The notes beneath the pieces are model-generated. The model saw nothing but the letters and a program-made list of their open reading frames with translations. It did no database searches and was not told where the DNA came from. This document shows positions 1 to 8,267 of a stretch of DNA of 64,000 nucleotides, piece after piece. Where the stretch lies: positions 310,001-374,000 of the forward strand of contig JAVTVY010006829.1 of the NCBI GenBank assembly GCA_036873755.1. The letters are read 5' to 3'. The position numbers and the translations under genes were made by a program. This DNA comes from Hanleya hanleyi. Taxonomy: Eukaryota; Mollusca; Polyplacophora; Lepidopleurida; Hanleyidae. Position 1 is the stretch's first letter. Each line of letters starts with the position of its first letter.

Positions 1-189
1 TCTAGGTATTATTAGTAAATACCAGTACTAATAATTTTGAAGCCAGAAGTCATTCGCGTTATGTAGCGATTACTAATAGTAGAATATAAAAGGGGAGTTC
101 GAGCGCAGGGAAGCCGATGACGTCATAAGTAGGTCGAGGTGACGTCATGAATAGGTCGGAGTCGTGCGATGTTCGTCTATTGATAGTGT
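1..189. other. Outer flank of virus-like element
   Basis: No gene is seen. A short stretch near 150 (gaataggtcgga) matches the outermost bases of the right inverted repeat, so the element's true left end may lie within or before this segment, with a small deletion on the right copy. A TATA-like aatataaaagg lies near 84. Confidence 0.4.
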
Positions 190-853
190 CATGAAGATAG
201 CCCAAGGGGTTGTAGGTCAACGTCTGTTCACCGAACCATGACTATACCGTGAGAAGTGTGTGCGGTGTTCCATATCTGTTCAGCGGGCCGTGTCTATAGT
301 TAGCGATGGAGCGTGACTAATGAAAGCAGGCGGCTAATTCGGGACCGAAGTCGTATTGATTCCTATGTTGATAGTGTTAAATGAGCCATGAAATGCGTAA
401 ATTCCTTTGTTATGCCCCTACAGCCTCCAAATTTTGTTTCGGAGAATTTTTTTTTTTTTTTTTTTTGACTGCCGATTTTCGTCGAATTTTCTATAAATTA
501 CCGATGGCGATATCTCGGGAACTAAGACGGATAGACACTCGCGGCTTACGGCGTCGTATTCCTCTCGTATAGATGCACGATAAAGGCCCTATACAATTTT
601 ATCGCCCGGCGGTAACTTTCGCCGCAATTAGACGATAATCGGTGTCACGTGATTCGGCGATTTCTCGCGAAATAAGCGACATACGCGCACGCTGTTTGCG
701 GCGTTGTATTCCTCGTGTAGGGGTCTACCGTAAAGCTCCTATACGAATTTATCATATCTCCGTAAATTTCGCCTCTATTCGGCGTCGAAAAATGCTCTGT
801 TTACTTACTTAACCGGACATGGAATGCGTCTGCGCGAAAATTAGGTCGACCGT
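190..853 (+). repeat. Left terminal inverted repeat (~660 bp)
   Basis: Reverse complement of about 4961-5623, with only scattered mismatches. Inside are three diverged direct repeats spaced ~162 bp, starting near 388, 549 and 711; the last two share forms of gcgt[c/t]gtattcct. A poly-T run lies near 448. The inner edge carries a TATA box that serves the first gene. Confidence 0.9.
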
Positions 854-884
854 CACATGGTCAACTGATAAAATTATAAATGCG

Positions 885-893
885 TATATAAAG
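885..893 (+). promoter_or_regulatory. TATA box of left gene
   Basis: TATATAAAG lies at the inner edge of the left repeat. It ends only 7 bases before the ATG at 901. Transcription would normally start ~30 bases downstream, so the Met at 949 or 961 is the more likely translation start. Confidence 0.55.
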
Positions 894-948
894 ACTTCTC
901 ATGTGCTTCTCACTTTATTCTACGACTGTCGCACCTGTAAAAGCCAAT

Positions 949-1593
949 ATGTATCGACTAATGAGTAATCTCTACGTTCAAGTGAGGGGTGAAGGAAATT
1001 CTCCTCAAGTAACATTTCAACGTATACGACATAATGGGCAGATTATAAAACCTTATGGTGTTGCCATACGACTGACGAGAGATGGGTGGTTTTCATTCAA
1101 ACAATTCCTGCCTAGAGTGGATAGAATGATTCAGGCTAAAGAGACGGTTGAAACTCCATTCAAGCTACAAGATAATATATACATTAGCACTGCAGCATAT
1201 GAAGGGGAATGGTTCGTCCACATAAGAGAGTGGTTCCTAAAATCATCAACCAGCGAGTTGAAACCAGGTCGGAACGGACACACGCTGAACACGAAAGGCT
1301 GGGATATGTTGAAAAAACTCATTCCTATCATTGAGACCAACATGATTGAAATAGAACAGTGTCCCGTCAGCAACGAATTCAACACGTCTATCACAGGACC
1401 AATTCTCCCACCTAAACCAGTTGGATCTGCCGCGAGTGATCTACCGAGCGAGAATTTGGTGAATGATAATGGTGGATATTCATACGATGAAGCGGACGAC
1501 GTCTCTATGTGCGACATTTTACACCACAACCAAATGGAACAGTTGCATTGTGACACGTGCAATCCTATGGGGGCGGGATTACTTCACTGGTGA
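949..1593 (+). CDS. Tandem PC4-like ssDNA-binding protein
   Basis: The ORF is open from 901, but the TATA box at 885 argues for the Met at 949 (or 961). Two consecutive segments resemble the C-terminal domain of transcriptional coactivator p15/PC4. Counting from the Met at 901, the first is about residues 24-75 (motif LTRDGWFSFKQFL). The second is about 88-148: VHIREW, then KPGRNGHTLN, then a Trp-containing helix WDMLKKL, matching the PC4 order of strand, PG[K/R]xG turn and amphipathic helix. PC4 domains normally dimerise to bind single-stranded DNA, so a tandem pair could form an intramolecular dimer. The C-terminus carries a CxxC (CDTC). It is a distant paralogue of the PC4 part of the minus-strand gene at 4011-4811. 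A role in genome binding or late transcription is inference. Confidence 0.7.
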   Translation: MYRLMSNLYVQVRGEGNSPQVTFQRIRHNGQIIKPYGVAIRLTRDGWFSFKQFLPRVDRMIQAKETVETPFKLQDNIYISTAAYEGEWFVHIREWFLKSSTSELKPGRNGHTLNTKGWDMLKKLIPIIETNMIEIEQCPVSNEFNTSITGPILPPKPVGSAASDLPSENLVNDNGGYSYDEADDVSMCDILHHNQMEQLHCDTCNPMGAGLLHW

Positions 1594-1747
1594 AAACTCA
1601 AACAATGTGAACATTAGAAGAAAGACTAAACCGTTGTATAAACTGTGTGTCCGCCATACATCGTCAAACACCTCTTCACGACATTCTATGTAGTTATACC
1701 TATATCATAACTCTATGAGAGAAATTTTTGCATTCCTTTAGAAACCG

Positions 1748-2146
1748 TTGAACGCATCATGTCGGCAGAAGACAATCTTGACTGTAGATATGTGGATTAA
1801 ATTTTATCGAGACCAGAGTAGAGCTTACCTAAAGGAGGAAATTTGTGAGATTGGGGGACAGAGAGTGCATTCACCTCCAAACTCTCTTAATATTGCACAA
1901 GGCAACAGTATGGTGAACTCGACTAACAAATCACATACAAGAGAAATGACAGTTGAACTAATTTCACCGGCACAGCGAGTTGTAGAGCAGGCTAAAGCAG
2001 AACTCTGTAGACAGCGTCACAAAGTCAGCGTGCAAGCGCCAGTAAAGGGAACGCGGAAAGAGGAGGAGGAGGAGGAAGAGGGAGAGGAGGAAGAGGAAGA
2101 GGAGGAAGAGGAGGAAAGGAGGAAGAGCATATACCGTATAGTATAA
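1748..2146 (+). CDS. Unknown protein with polyglutamate tail
   Basis: A 132-residue ORF between the PC4-like gene and the ATPase. I do not recognise a family. The middle contains the helical-looking motif SPAQRVVEQAKAEL. The end is a purine run (about 2058-2124) read as Glu-rich in this frame. In another frame the same run reads as Arg/Lys-rich, so a frameshift or alternative frame giving a basic, DNA-condensing tail is possible. The start is uncertain. Confidence 0.4.
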   Translation: MNASCRQKTILTVDMWIKFYRDQSRAYLKEEICEIGGQRVHSPPNSLNIAQGNSMVNSTNKSHTREMTVELISPAQRVVEQAKAELCRQRHKVSVQAPVKGTRKEEEEEEEGEEEEEEEEEEERRKSIYRIV

Positions 2147-2202
2147 AGTATAGGGAGAAGTGATATTAGAATTAATCTACGTTTTGGCAGAGAAGCGACA
2201 AC

Positions 2203-3147
2203 ATGACATACAAGTGTACGGTGTGTCAGAAAACATTCTCGCATCCAGATAACCTGATGAGACATCAACTTATACACCAACAGGAGACTCAACCGATAAA
2301 AGCAGAACATCCGTATAAACGTACTCTCGAGACTTCATCTGTGGCTCTTTCAAGAGCATCACAACATCCATTTACTATGATCGTCAGCGGCCCGACTGGT
2401 TGTGGGAAGACATCATGGGTAATGAAATTTTTGGAATCTGCTAATATCCATCCCTCCCCAACACGCATCGTATGGTGTTACAGTCAATGGCAGTCAGCCT
2501 ATGAATCTACAAGTCTGAAAAATGTAAACTTTCTCCCCGGCATACCCCATGACATAGGCGAAGAGTATTACTTCGACCCGGCCAAACCAACGTTATTGTT
2601 CTGGACGATTTGATGGGCGAGGTAAAGCGCGAAGAAAAAGTTGCCGACCTATTCACCAAAGGGTCGCATCACAGAAATTTGTCCATAATTTATCTGACTC
2701 AGAATCTCTTTTCCTCAAGGCAATACATCTCGAGATATCACGCTGAACTGCCAGTATTTCGTTCTATTCAATAATCCTATTGATAGACAGCAAATTAGCG
2801 CGTTCGGGAGACGGATCTTTCCTCGGGATACGACACATTTCATGGCAAAATTTCGCGAAGTCACATCTCGTCCGTACGGATATCTGTTCATCGATTTAAA
2901 ACCCCATACAGCGGAAAATGACAGACTGTCTATCAATGTAATATCAGGCGATGAGGAACTCGTGAAAGAGGAAGAACAACTGCCCCAATTCCTAATCCAT
3001 CAACTCAAATTCAACGCATACCATCTCACGATCCGATATGGTCCGCTAAGAGGAATGAACAAGTGGGAGAGGGATTATATACGAAGACGGATCCACCGTG
3101 GTTCAAACGGAATGAAAATGATGACGAGTCCCAGCAGAGGCAGATGA
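2203..3147 (+). pseudogene. C2H2-finger packaging-type ATPase, frameshifted
   Basis: The first frame (2203-2613) begins with one canonical C2H2 finger (CxxC, then HxxxH, residues ~4-26), followed by a P-loop GPTGCGKTS near residue 63. The frame breaks near 2590, just at the Walker B strand. The acidic LDD and a conserved-looking KGSHHRN and LTQNLF region continue in the next frame. A second break occurs near 2720, after which the C-terminal part continues in the frame of 2842-3147. The order P-loop, LDD, GSHH, TQN resembles A32/FtsK-HerA-type genome-packaging ATPases of Polinton-like elements and small DNA viruses. At least two indels make this copy non-functional unless they are sequence errors. 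Family assignment is by motif memory, not by search. Confidence 0.65.
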
Positions 3148-3260
3148 TCCATAGAAGCGGGAATGAAATGGAACGACGAAAGAGAAAATACCCTTCAGAT
3201 GACGAACTCATCCATTCTGGGGAAATAGATCTACCTACCCACTTGCGGAAACGGGTGTGA
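3063..3260 (+). CDS. Small hypothetical protein, overlaps ATPase tail
   Basis: About 65 residues, hydrophilic, rich in Glu, Arg and Lys, with the motif TKTDPPWFKR near the start and a basic C-terminus. It overlaps the end of the ATPase frame and has no ATG at the marked start, so the true start or a splice is unresolved. No family is recognised. Its compact placement between two other ORFs is the main reason to list it. Confidence 0.3.
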   Translation: MGEGLYTKTDPPWFKRNENDDESQQRQMIHRSGNEMERRKRKYPSDDELIHSGEIDLPTHLRKRV

Positions 3261-3266
3261 AAAAAC

Positions 3267-3530
3267 ATGTTCGGTAAACCTATCGCGAGAGATTGTAGGG
3301 TTGACATTGACGAGCGAAAACAGCGATATACAAGCCAAGGTTACGACGAGGATGAGTCTGGTGCAAATGCTATGGAGGATTATACTCCAACGATGATGAA
3401 GACTTTACGTCAAAAATACTGCAATCTCCTTGTGAACATGCAAAAGCTACAAACCGATTATATTCATAACGAGATCTTGAAAACAACGATATACGACATA
3501 GACTACGAGGAAGCACTGACAGACGATTAA
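3267..3530 (+). CDS. Small hypothetical protein
   Basis: An 87-residue ORF starting at an ATG six bases after the previous ORF's stop codon. It is acidic overall, with a predicted helix in the second half (KTLRQKYCNLLVNMQKLQTD). No known family is recognised. It is the last + strand ORF before the poly(A) signal at 3716, consistent with a packed set of co-oriented genes. Confidence 0.4.
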   Translation: MFGKPIARDCRVDIDERKQRYTSQGYDEDESGANAMEDYTPTMMKTLRQKYCNLLVNMQKLQTDYIHNEILKTTIYDIDYEEALTDD

Positions 3531-3715
3531 GATGTGGAAATGCTTATTCGATAAGTTGATTGATGACGGTGATAGCGAGGACTCCGAATAAAGACCCCAG
3601 TGGAAATATTCGTACATAAACATTGAATGGAAGGATAGATGTAGAAATGATACCCACAATGGAGATGTATTTTATATAAGCAGTTTTCGCTCATTATTTG
3701 TGCAGTGATATGATG

Positions 3716-3721
3716 AATAAA
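3716..3721 (+). terminator. Poly(A) signal, + strand genes
   Basis: AATAAA about 185 bases after the last + strand stop codon and before the convergent minus-strand gene. It is well placed to end the + transcript. Confidence 0.5.
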
Positions 3722-3779
3722 GCGATTATTTAGTAATCTTCGTATTGCCTTGTCTCTATTTTATACTAGTCATATAATT

Positions 3780-3826
3780 CCTCCTCCTCCTCCACCACCA
3801 CACACACACCCTCCTCCTCCTCCCCA
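3780..3826. repeat. CCT/CCA low-complexity tract
   Basis: A run of (cct)n, (cca)n, (ca)n and (cct)n separating the two convergent gene sets. No coding content is seen. Confidence 0.8.
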
Positions 3827-4010
3827 TAAAAGAGTACATAAAAAGACAAGGCAATGATATACTTTGACATTTTCTATTTATCCACGAAGTATAAATGCGA
3901 ATTGTTCCTTTTTCAAGCAATGTCACAGATTTTCCAAGTATATGGTTTCATGTTCTTTGCATGTATCGTCCTCTTACGAGTCGATGAACATAAAAATATA
4001 TACAATCATT

Positions 4011-4811
4011 TCACTGGTACTCGTTCACTCTCCATTGTCGTGACCCCGTCTCAGCGTCTATCATATATTCACTCGCGTAACGGATAACGTTCAAGGCTTT
4101 CTCAACGTCCTCCACACAGTTTTTCAAATTTGACCACATAGTCAGGTCCAAAGTCTGTCCGTCTTTTGTCGGATGAATTTTGTTGCGCCTATTCTCATCC
4201 GTCTTCCAGCGACGAACATGAATTTTATCCTGTCCTCGGTAGAAGCTGTAACTCAAGTACACGTCTTCTGACAACGGTAAAGGTTCGGCCTTGTCTACGC
4301 GTTTCACTATCAGGTCGTCGATCGTAACGATATAGTCCGTCAACTTCATCCAACCTTCCCGCGATAAATGTATTGTTTTTATATGGGGCAAAGGGTCGGA
4401 GTCGGCTACATCTATACTCTCGGTAATATCTATGCAGGCGTGCCCTTTAGAGGTTCCCACATTGACGAAGACATTGTACCCCAAATGGAACCCAGTCATG
4501 AAGATGTATCCAACATCAACGATAGAAGTCTTCTTAAGTTCAGGCTGTAGCAGTTGGGCTAATGTAATGTTGCCAGTCTCCTGTAGAGCTTCCACAAACG
4601 CATAAAAGGCCTTCGGACCTCGTTTAGGTATCAAGTTCAACAAATGCCGCACTCGACTACTCGTTGTCTTCTCAGCCATAATGTCTTCGTACATTTCCAT
4701 CGTTAATATCGTATTTCGTCTTAGCGAATCACATATTGCGGACACACACGTTATCTTTTTGATGAGAATCAAAAGATTTTCGCGAATTGCTTGTCGGTGG
4801 ACCTCTTCCAT
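4011..4811 (-). CDS. CARD domain fused to tandem PC4-like domain
   Basis: A 266-residue ORF reading inward from the right TIR. Residues ~1-90 look like a CARD (death-fold) domain: an amphipathic N-terminal helix, then motifs EDIMAEKTTSSRVRHLL, IPKRGPKAFYAFVEALQETG and LAQLL, which follow the helix 3-5 pattern of RAIDD/caspase CARDs. Residues ~110-245 hold two PC4-like segments: LSREGWMKLTDYI, and a second with IHVRRW, KDGQTLDLTMW and a following helix. CARDs mediate homotypic binding in apoptosis and inflammasome signalling; PC4 binds ssDNA. The fusion suggests a decoy or sensor adaptor, but that is inference. No frame break is visible. A TATA box lies ~60 bases upstream. Confidence 0.7.
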   Translation of the reverse strand: MEEVHRQAIRENLLILIKKITCVSAICDSLRRNTILTMEMYEDIMAEKTTSSRVRHLLNLIPKRGPKAFYAFVEALQETGNITLAQLLQPELKKTSIVDVGYIFMTGFHLGYNVFVNVGTSKGHACIDITESIDVADSDPLPHIKTIHLSREGWMKLTDYIVTIDDLIVKRVDKAEPLPLSEDVYLSYSFYRGQDKIHVRRWKTDENRRNKIHPTKDGQTLDLTMWSNLKNCVEDVEKALNVIRYASEYMIDAETGSRQWRVNEYQ

Positions 4812-4871
4812 CGTGCTATCGGTGACGCGTTCAAATAGTAGCGACAGTATGATACGTTAAGGCTATTCGTC

Positions 4872-4879
4872 CTTATATA
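4872..4879 (-). promoter_or_regulatory. TATA box of right gene
   Basis: TATATAAG on the minus strand, about 60 bases upstream of the ATG at 4811. It mirrors the TATA box at the inner edge of the left repeat. Confidence 0.5.
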
Positions 4880-4960
4880 TGAAATATTGAGGTGATAATG
4901 ACGTACGACTGTCAAATGGCCGCATTTATGAAGACTTTCCTATTTTATCGACGTCACTTC

Positions 4961-5623
4961 CGGTCGACCTAATTTTCGCGCGGACGCATTCCATGTCCGG
5001 TTAAGTAAGTGAACAGAGTGTATTTCGACGCCGAATAGAGGCGAAACTTACGGAGATACGATAAATTCGTATAGGAGCTTTACGGTAGACCCCTACACGA
5101 GGAATACAACGCCGCAAACAGCGTGCGCGTATGTCGCTTATTTCGCGAGAAATCGCAGAATCACGTGACACCGATTATCGTCTAATTGCGGCGAAAGTTA
5201 CCGCCGGGCGATAAAATTGTATAGGGCCTTTATCGTGCATCTATACGAGAGGAATACGACGCCGTAAGCCGCGAGTCTCTATCCGTCTTAGTTCCCGAGA
5301 TATCACCATCGGTAATTTATAGAAAATTCGACGAAAGTCCAAAAAAAAATAAAAAAAAAAATAAAAAATTGGAGGCTGTAGGGCATAACAAAGGAATTTA
5401 CGCATTTCATGCCTCATTTAACACTATTAACATAGGAATCAATACGACTTCGGTCCCGAATTAGCCGCCTGCTTTCATTAGTCACGCTCCATCGCTAACT
5501 ATAGACACGGCCCGCTGAACAGATATGGAACACCGCACACACTTCTCACGCTATAGTCACGGTTCGGTGAACAGACGTTGACCTACAACCCCTTGGGCTA
5601 TCTTCATGACTTCGACCTATTCT
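4961..5623 (-). repeat. Right terminal inverted repeat (~660 bp)
   Basis: Inverted copy of 190-853 with few mismatches; the poly-T tract appears here as A-rich. Similarity stops at about 5623, where unrelated sequence joining to the DIRS element begins. Confidence 0.9.
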
Positions 5624-5690
5624 GTGATAATGCAGCAAGCTGGCTGATTGACTGACTTGCTGCGCTGGACGAAGATACCCCCCCCCCCCT
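5624..5690. other. Junction: hairpin and poly-C
   Basis: Between the right TIR and the first recognisable DIRS codons. It contains an 8-bp stem (gcagcaag/cttgctgc) with a 16-base loop, then a run of C. The long C run may be an assembly weak point. Confidence 0.5.
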
Positions 5691-6196
5691 CTAGACGCCA
5701 AAGCAAAAGCCGTCAGGAAAGCAGTCTTGTAGGAAACAGCTTTAATAGAGGCGGACTGTAAAGGTTCGAAAGGCGGACGAAGCAGGGCACTAAGAACCAC
5801 ACCAATATCCCACTTCGGTAACAGCTGGCGAGTACGGCGAGACTGTAAGGCGAAAGCCTGTAGGAGAGCAGAGATATTGTCGTTTAGACTAATGTCGATG
5901 CCGGTTGAAAGACGCAAAACCCTAGCCAAAGCAGATCGGTACCCCTCAATGGTGCCGATTTGAAACTTCTTATCACGATATAGGTGAAGGAGGAAGTCAG
6001 CTACTAAGGAAAGAGAGGCAGAGTCAGGATCGGAATCACATTCTCGGCACCAGGAGACGAAATAGGCCCATTTCGATTGATAGAGCTGCGATGTGGAAGA
6101 TCGATTGGCTGAAACCATCGTCTGCGCAACTTCTGCTGAAAATCCTTGGACTGTAAGTGCACTCTGGATAGTCTGCAGATGTGCAAGTTGAGCCAC
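5685..6196 (-). pseudogene. DIRS tyrosine recombinase, N-terminal half
   Basis: Starts at the ATG at 6196, 17 bases after the RT stop. It shows the core-binding domain of a tyrosine recombinase (YQSKWAYFVSWCRE, then VADFLLHLYRDK, IEGYRSALARVL). It reaches the start of the catalytic domain (TAFLTAFALAS) and is then lost at a poly-C junction. The catalytic Arg, HxxR and Tyr residues are absent. The open frame runs on into the neighbouring TIR to 5546, but those residues are not recombinase. Confidence 0.85.
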
Positions 6197-6212
6197 CGCG
6201 GGTTGTGATGAA

Positions 6213-8267
6213 TTATCCCGTGAGGTTGACGCAACAGGCTGGCCAAACTGGAAGACGACGTGGCGGAGCAGTGAGAAGTGGAACCAGCACCGGAAACCAC
6301 TGACGACGAGGCCCCCACGGAACCACGAGCAGAATGACGCAGTCGTGCTGAGAAATCTTTTGAAGAACTTCCTGAATCAGGGCTATGGGTGGGTAGGCAT
6401 AAGCCAGTAAGTTGTCCCAGTTGATTGAAAGAGCGTCGATGGCGAAGGCTTGAGGGTCCAGAATCGGACTGACGAAGAGGGCGGGCTGCGCATTGTTCCT
6501 CGTCGCAAACAGGTCGATCAAGGGAGTCTCCCAGATGCTGCAGATCTGACGGAAGACCTCCGGATGAAGTTGCCATTCGGTCTGAAGCACGGTGTCGGGT
6601 CGAGAAAGACGGTCCGCTAAGACATTGAGCCGATCCAGAACATGGCGAGCATTGAGATGACAGTGATGAATGAGAGCCCAGTCGTAAAGATCCCACACCA
6701 GACGAAACGTTGAGAAAGATTGGGTGGTACCCATCTTGTTGATGTGAGCAATGACAGTAGAGTTGTCCATTGCGATGAGAAGGGACGAATTCATGAGACG
6801 CCAAATCCAATGCTGAACAGCTAGGATGACTGCCTTCATCTCCAGAAGGTTGATGTGAAGTCTGGCATCCAACCTTGACCATCTGCCGGACATCTCCAGT
6901 CCGTCCAGATGAGCTCCCCACCCGGTCTCGGAAGCATCGGTGTAGAGATGGTGATCCGGAGATGGAAATCGGAACGGAACTCCCTGCATGACGTTGTGGC
7001 GTGACTGCCACCAAATCAGATGTGGATGTAGAGACGTCAAAACCGGAACAACAGGATTGAGGGATGACGTCAGCAGATAAGGAGACAGATGGTATTGTAG
7101 CGGCCGAACTTGGAGACGTCCGTAACGACTAAGGCTCTGCGTAGAGGTGAGTAAACCCAGAAGGCTTTGCCACCGTTGTCGTGTTTGATAAGTTGATGAC
7201 AAAAACCTTAGAATCAACGTCTGAATCTTGGTGCACCGGTCCTCTGGGGGGCGCACCAGTTCTTGGCGAGTATTGAACACTGCCCCGATGTAACGACGAA
7301 TTTGCGCTGGAACCAACTTCTGAGGGTGATGTATGAACCCGAGGTAACGTAGAACGAGCAGAGTGAAACGGACCTGAGTGTTGAAAAGGGAGTTGTCCGC
7401 AGCCCACAAGAGGATATCTTCGATGTAAACCTCGATGTGAATGCCCCGTAGATGGAGAAACGCCATGACTGGTGAAGTGATACGGGTGAAAAGCCATGGG
7501 GCGATGTTGACTCCGAACGGGAGGACTTGCCACTCGAACCGACGATCGTTGATGGTGAAACGAAGGAATCGCCGATGACGAGGATGAATGGGTATATGGA
7601 GATATGCATCTTGCAAATCGATGGAGGCCAACCAATCCCGGTGATGTACGCGGGCCCGGATCGATGAGACTGACGTCATCTTGAAATGAGGCGGCATGGC
7701 CAGATGAAACTTGTTGAGCCGCTTGAGATCGATGATCATCCGCATTTGGTCCGAATCTTTCTTCGGGACAAGGAATACATGACTGTAGAACCCCACGCTG
7801 TCTTCGGCATGCGGAAGCTCTCTGACGGCACCTTTGGCGATAAGCGTGGCGACAGAGGAAAGAAGAATCTGAACGTGTCCTGCGGGAACTGGCAGCAGTG
7901 AAGGACGAGGCCAAGAGCTGAGTGGGCTGGGACTGAAAGTTGAAGAGAAACCATTCTTCAATGTCTTGATAATCCAATCGTCGTCTGTTATGAACTGCCA
8001 ATTCTCCCAGAAATGTTGTAAACGGCCGCCGCCGACCTGATGACTGAAAGGGTGGAAGGCGGGAAGATGAAAATCTCTGGAATGAGGATGGGAGCTGGAA
8101 TACGGATAGTCACTTGTTGGAAGCACCCCTTCCTCTGGAAAATTTCCCACGGGTGGAACGACGGCCACGGGCTTGTGGAGGCTTGTCGAAGCCACGAAAA
8201 TTACCCGATGGAAAAGCCTCACGTTGGGAAGGCTTGGATACCCGATTGCGGTTAGGTTTCCGGTCAA
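6213..8267 (-). CDS. DIRS reverse transcriptase-RNase H
   Basis: A 684-residue ORF with RT motifs in order: VFLVPKKD (~165), RMIIDLKRLN (~176), SIDLQDAYLHIPI (~215), WQVLPFGVNIAPWLF (~246), and the catalytic YIED at 281-284 where YxDD is expected. RNase H follows with TDAS (443-446), LLEMKA (Glu ~476), MDNS (~500) and LADRLSR (~550). The LFATRNN region and beyond is the usual DIRS C-terminal extension. It overlaps the gag frame at its 5' end. The frame is intact over its whole length, but the D-to-E change in the polymerase triad may impair activity. Confidence 0.9.
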   Translation of the reverse strand: MTGNLTAIGYPSLPNVRLFHRVIFVASTSLHKPVAVVPPVGNFPEEGVLPTSDYPYSSSHPHSRDFHLPAFHPFSHQVGGGRLQHFWENWQFITDDDWIIKTLKNGFSSTFSPSPLSSWPRPSLLPVPAGHVQILLSSVATLIAKGAVRELPHAEDSVGFYSHVFLVPKKDSDQMRMIIDLKRLNKFHLAMPPHFKMTSVSSIRARVHHRDWLASIDLQDAYLHIPIHPRHRRFLRFTINDRRFEWQVLPFGVNIAPWLFTRITSPVMAFLHLRGIHIEVYIEDILLWAADNSLFNTQVRFTLLVLRYLGFIHHPQKLVPAQIRRYIGAVFNTRQELVRPPEDRCTKIQTLILRFLSSTYQTRQRWQSLLGLLTSTQSLSRYGRLQVRPLQYHLSPYLLTSSLNPVVPVLTSLHPHLIWWQSRHNVMQGVPFRFPSPDHHLYTDASETGWGAHLDGLEMSGRWSRLDARLHINLLEMKAVILAVQHWIWRLMNSSLLIAMDNSTVIAHINKMGTTQSFSTFRLVWDLYDWALIHHCHLNARHVLDRLNVLADRLSRPDTVLQTEWQLHPEVFRQICSIWETPLIDLFATRNNAQPALFVSPILDPQAFAIDALSINWDNLLAYAYPPIALIQEVLQKISQHDCVILLVVPWGPRRQWFPVLVPLLTAPPRRLPVWPACCVNLTG

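Larger units (their letters stand above)
190..5623. mobile_element. Ambisense virus-like element with long TIRs
   Basis: A compact ~5.4-kb unit bounded by ~660-bp inverted repeats that read nearly identically at both ends. Genes run inward from each repeat and meet near 3.7-3.9 kb: a tandem PC4-like protein, an unknown charged protein, a C2H2-finger plus packaging-type ATPase and two small ORFs on +, and a CARD-PC4 fusion on -. An FtsK/HerA-like ATPase next to ssDNA-binding proteins and long TIRs recalls small DNA viruses or Polinton-like elements. I see no polymerase, integrase, Rep helicase or capsid gene, so it may be non-autonomous, a fragment of something larger, or an undescribed lineage. 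The right end is cut where DIRS sequence begins. Confidence 0.8.

Noticed and set aside
190..5623. Densovirus (parvovirus) copy
   Set aside because: Size, TIRs and ambisense layout fit, but there is no NS1 helicase/nuclease or VP/PLA2 motif, and the ATPase and PC4 genes do not belong to parvoviruses.
5546..5684. C-terminal extension of the tyrosine recombinase
   Set aside because: These residues are translated from the poly-C junction and the neighbouring TIR, not from recombinase sequence.
7129..8001. 290-codon minus ORF overlapping the RT gene
   Set aside because: Wrong-frame shadow of the RT-RH coding sequence; no known motif.
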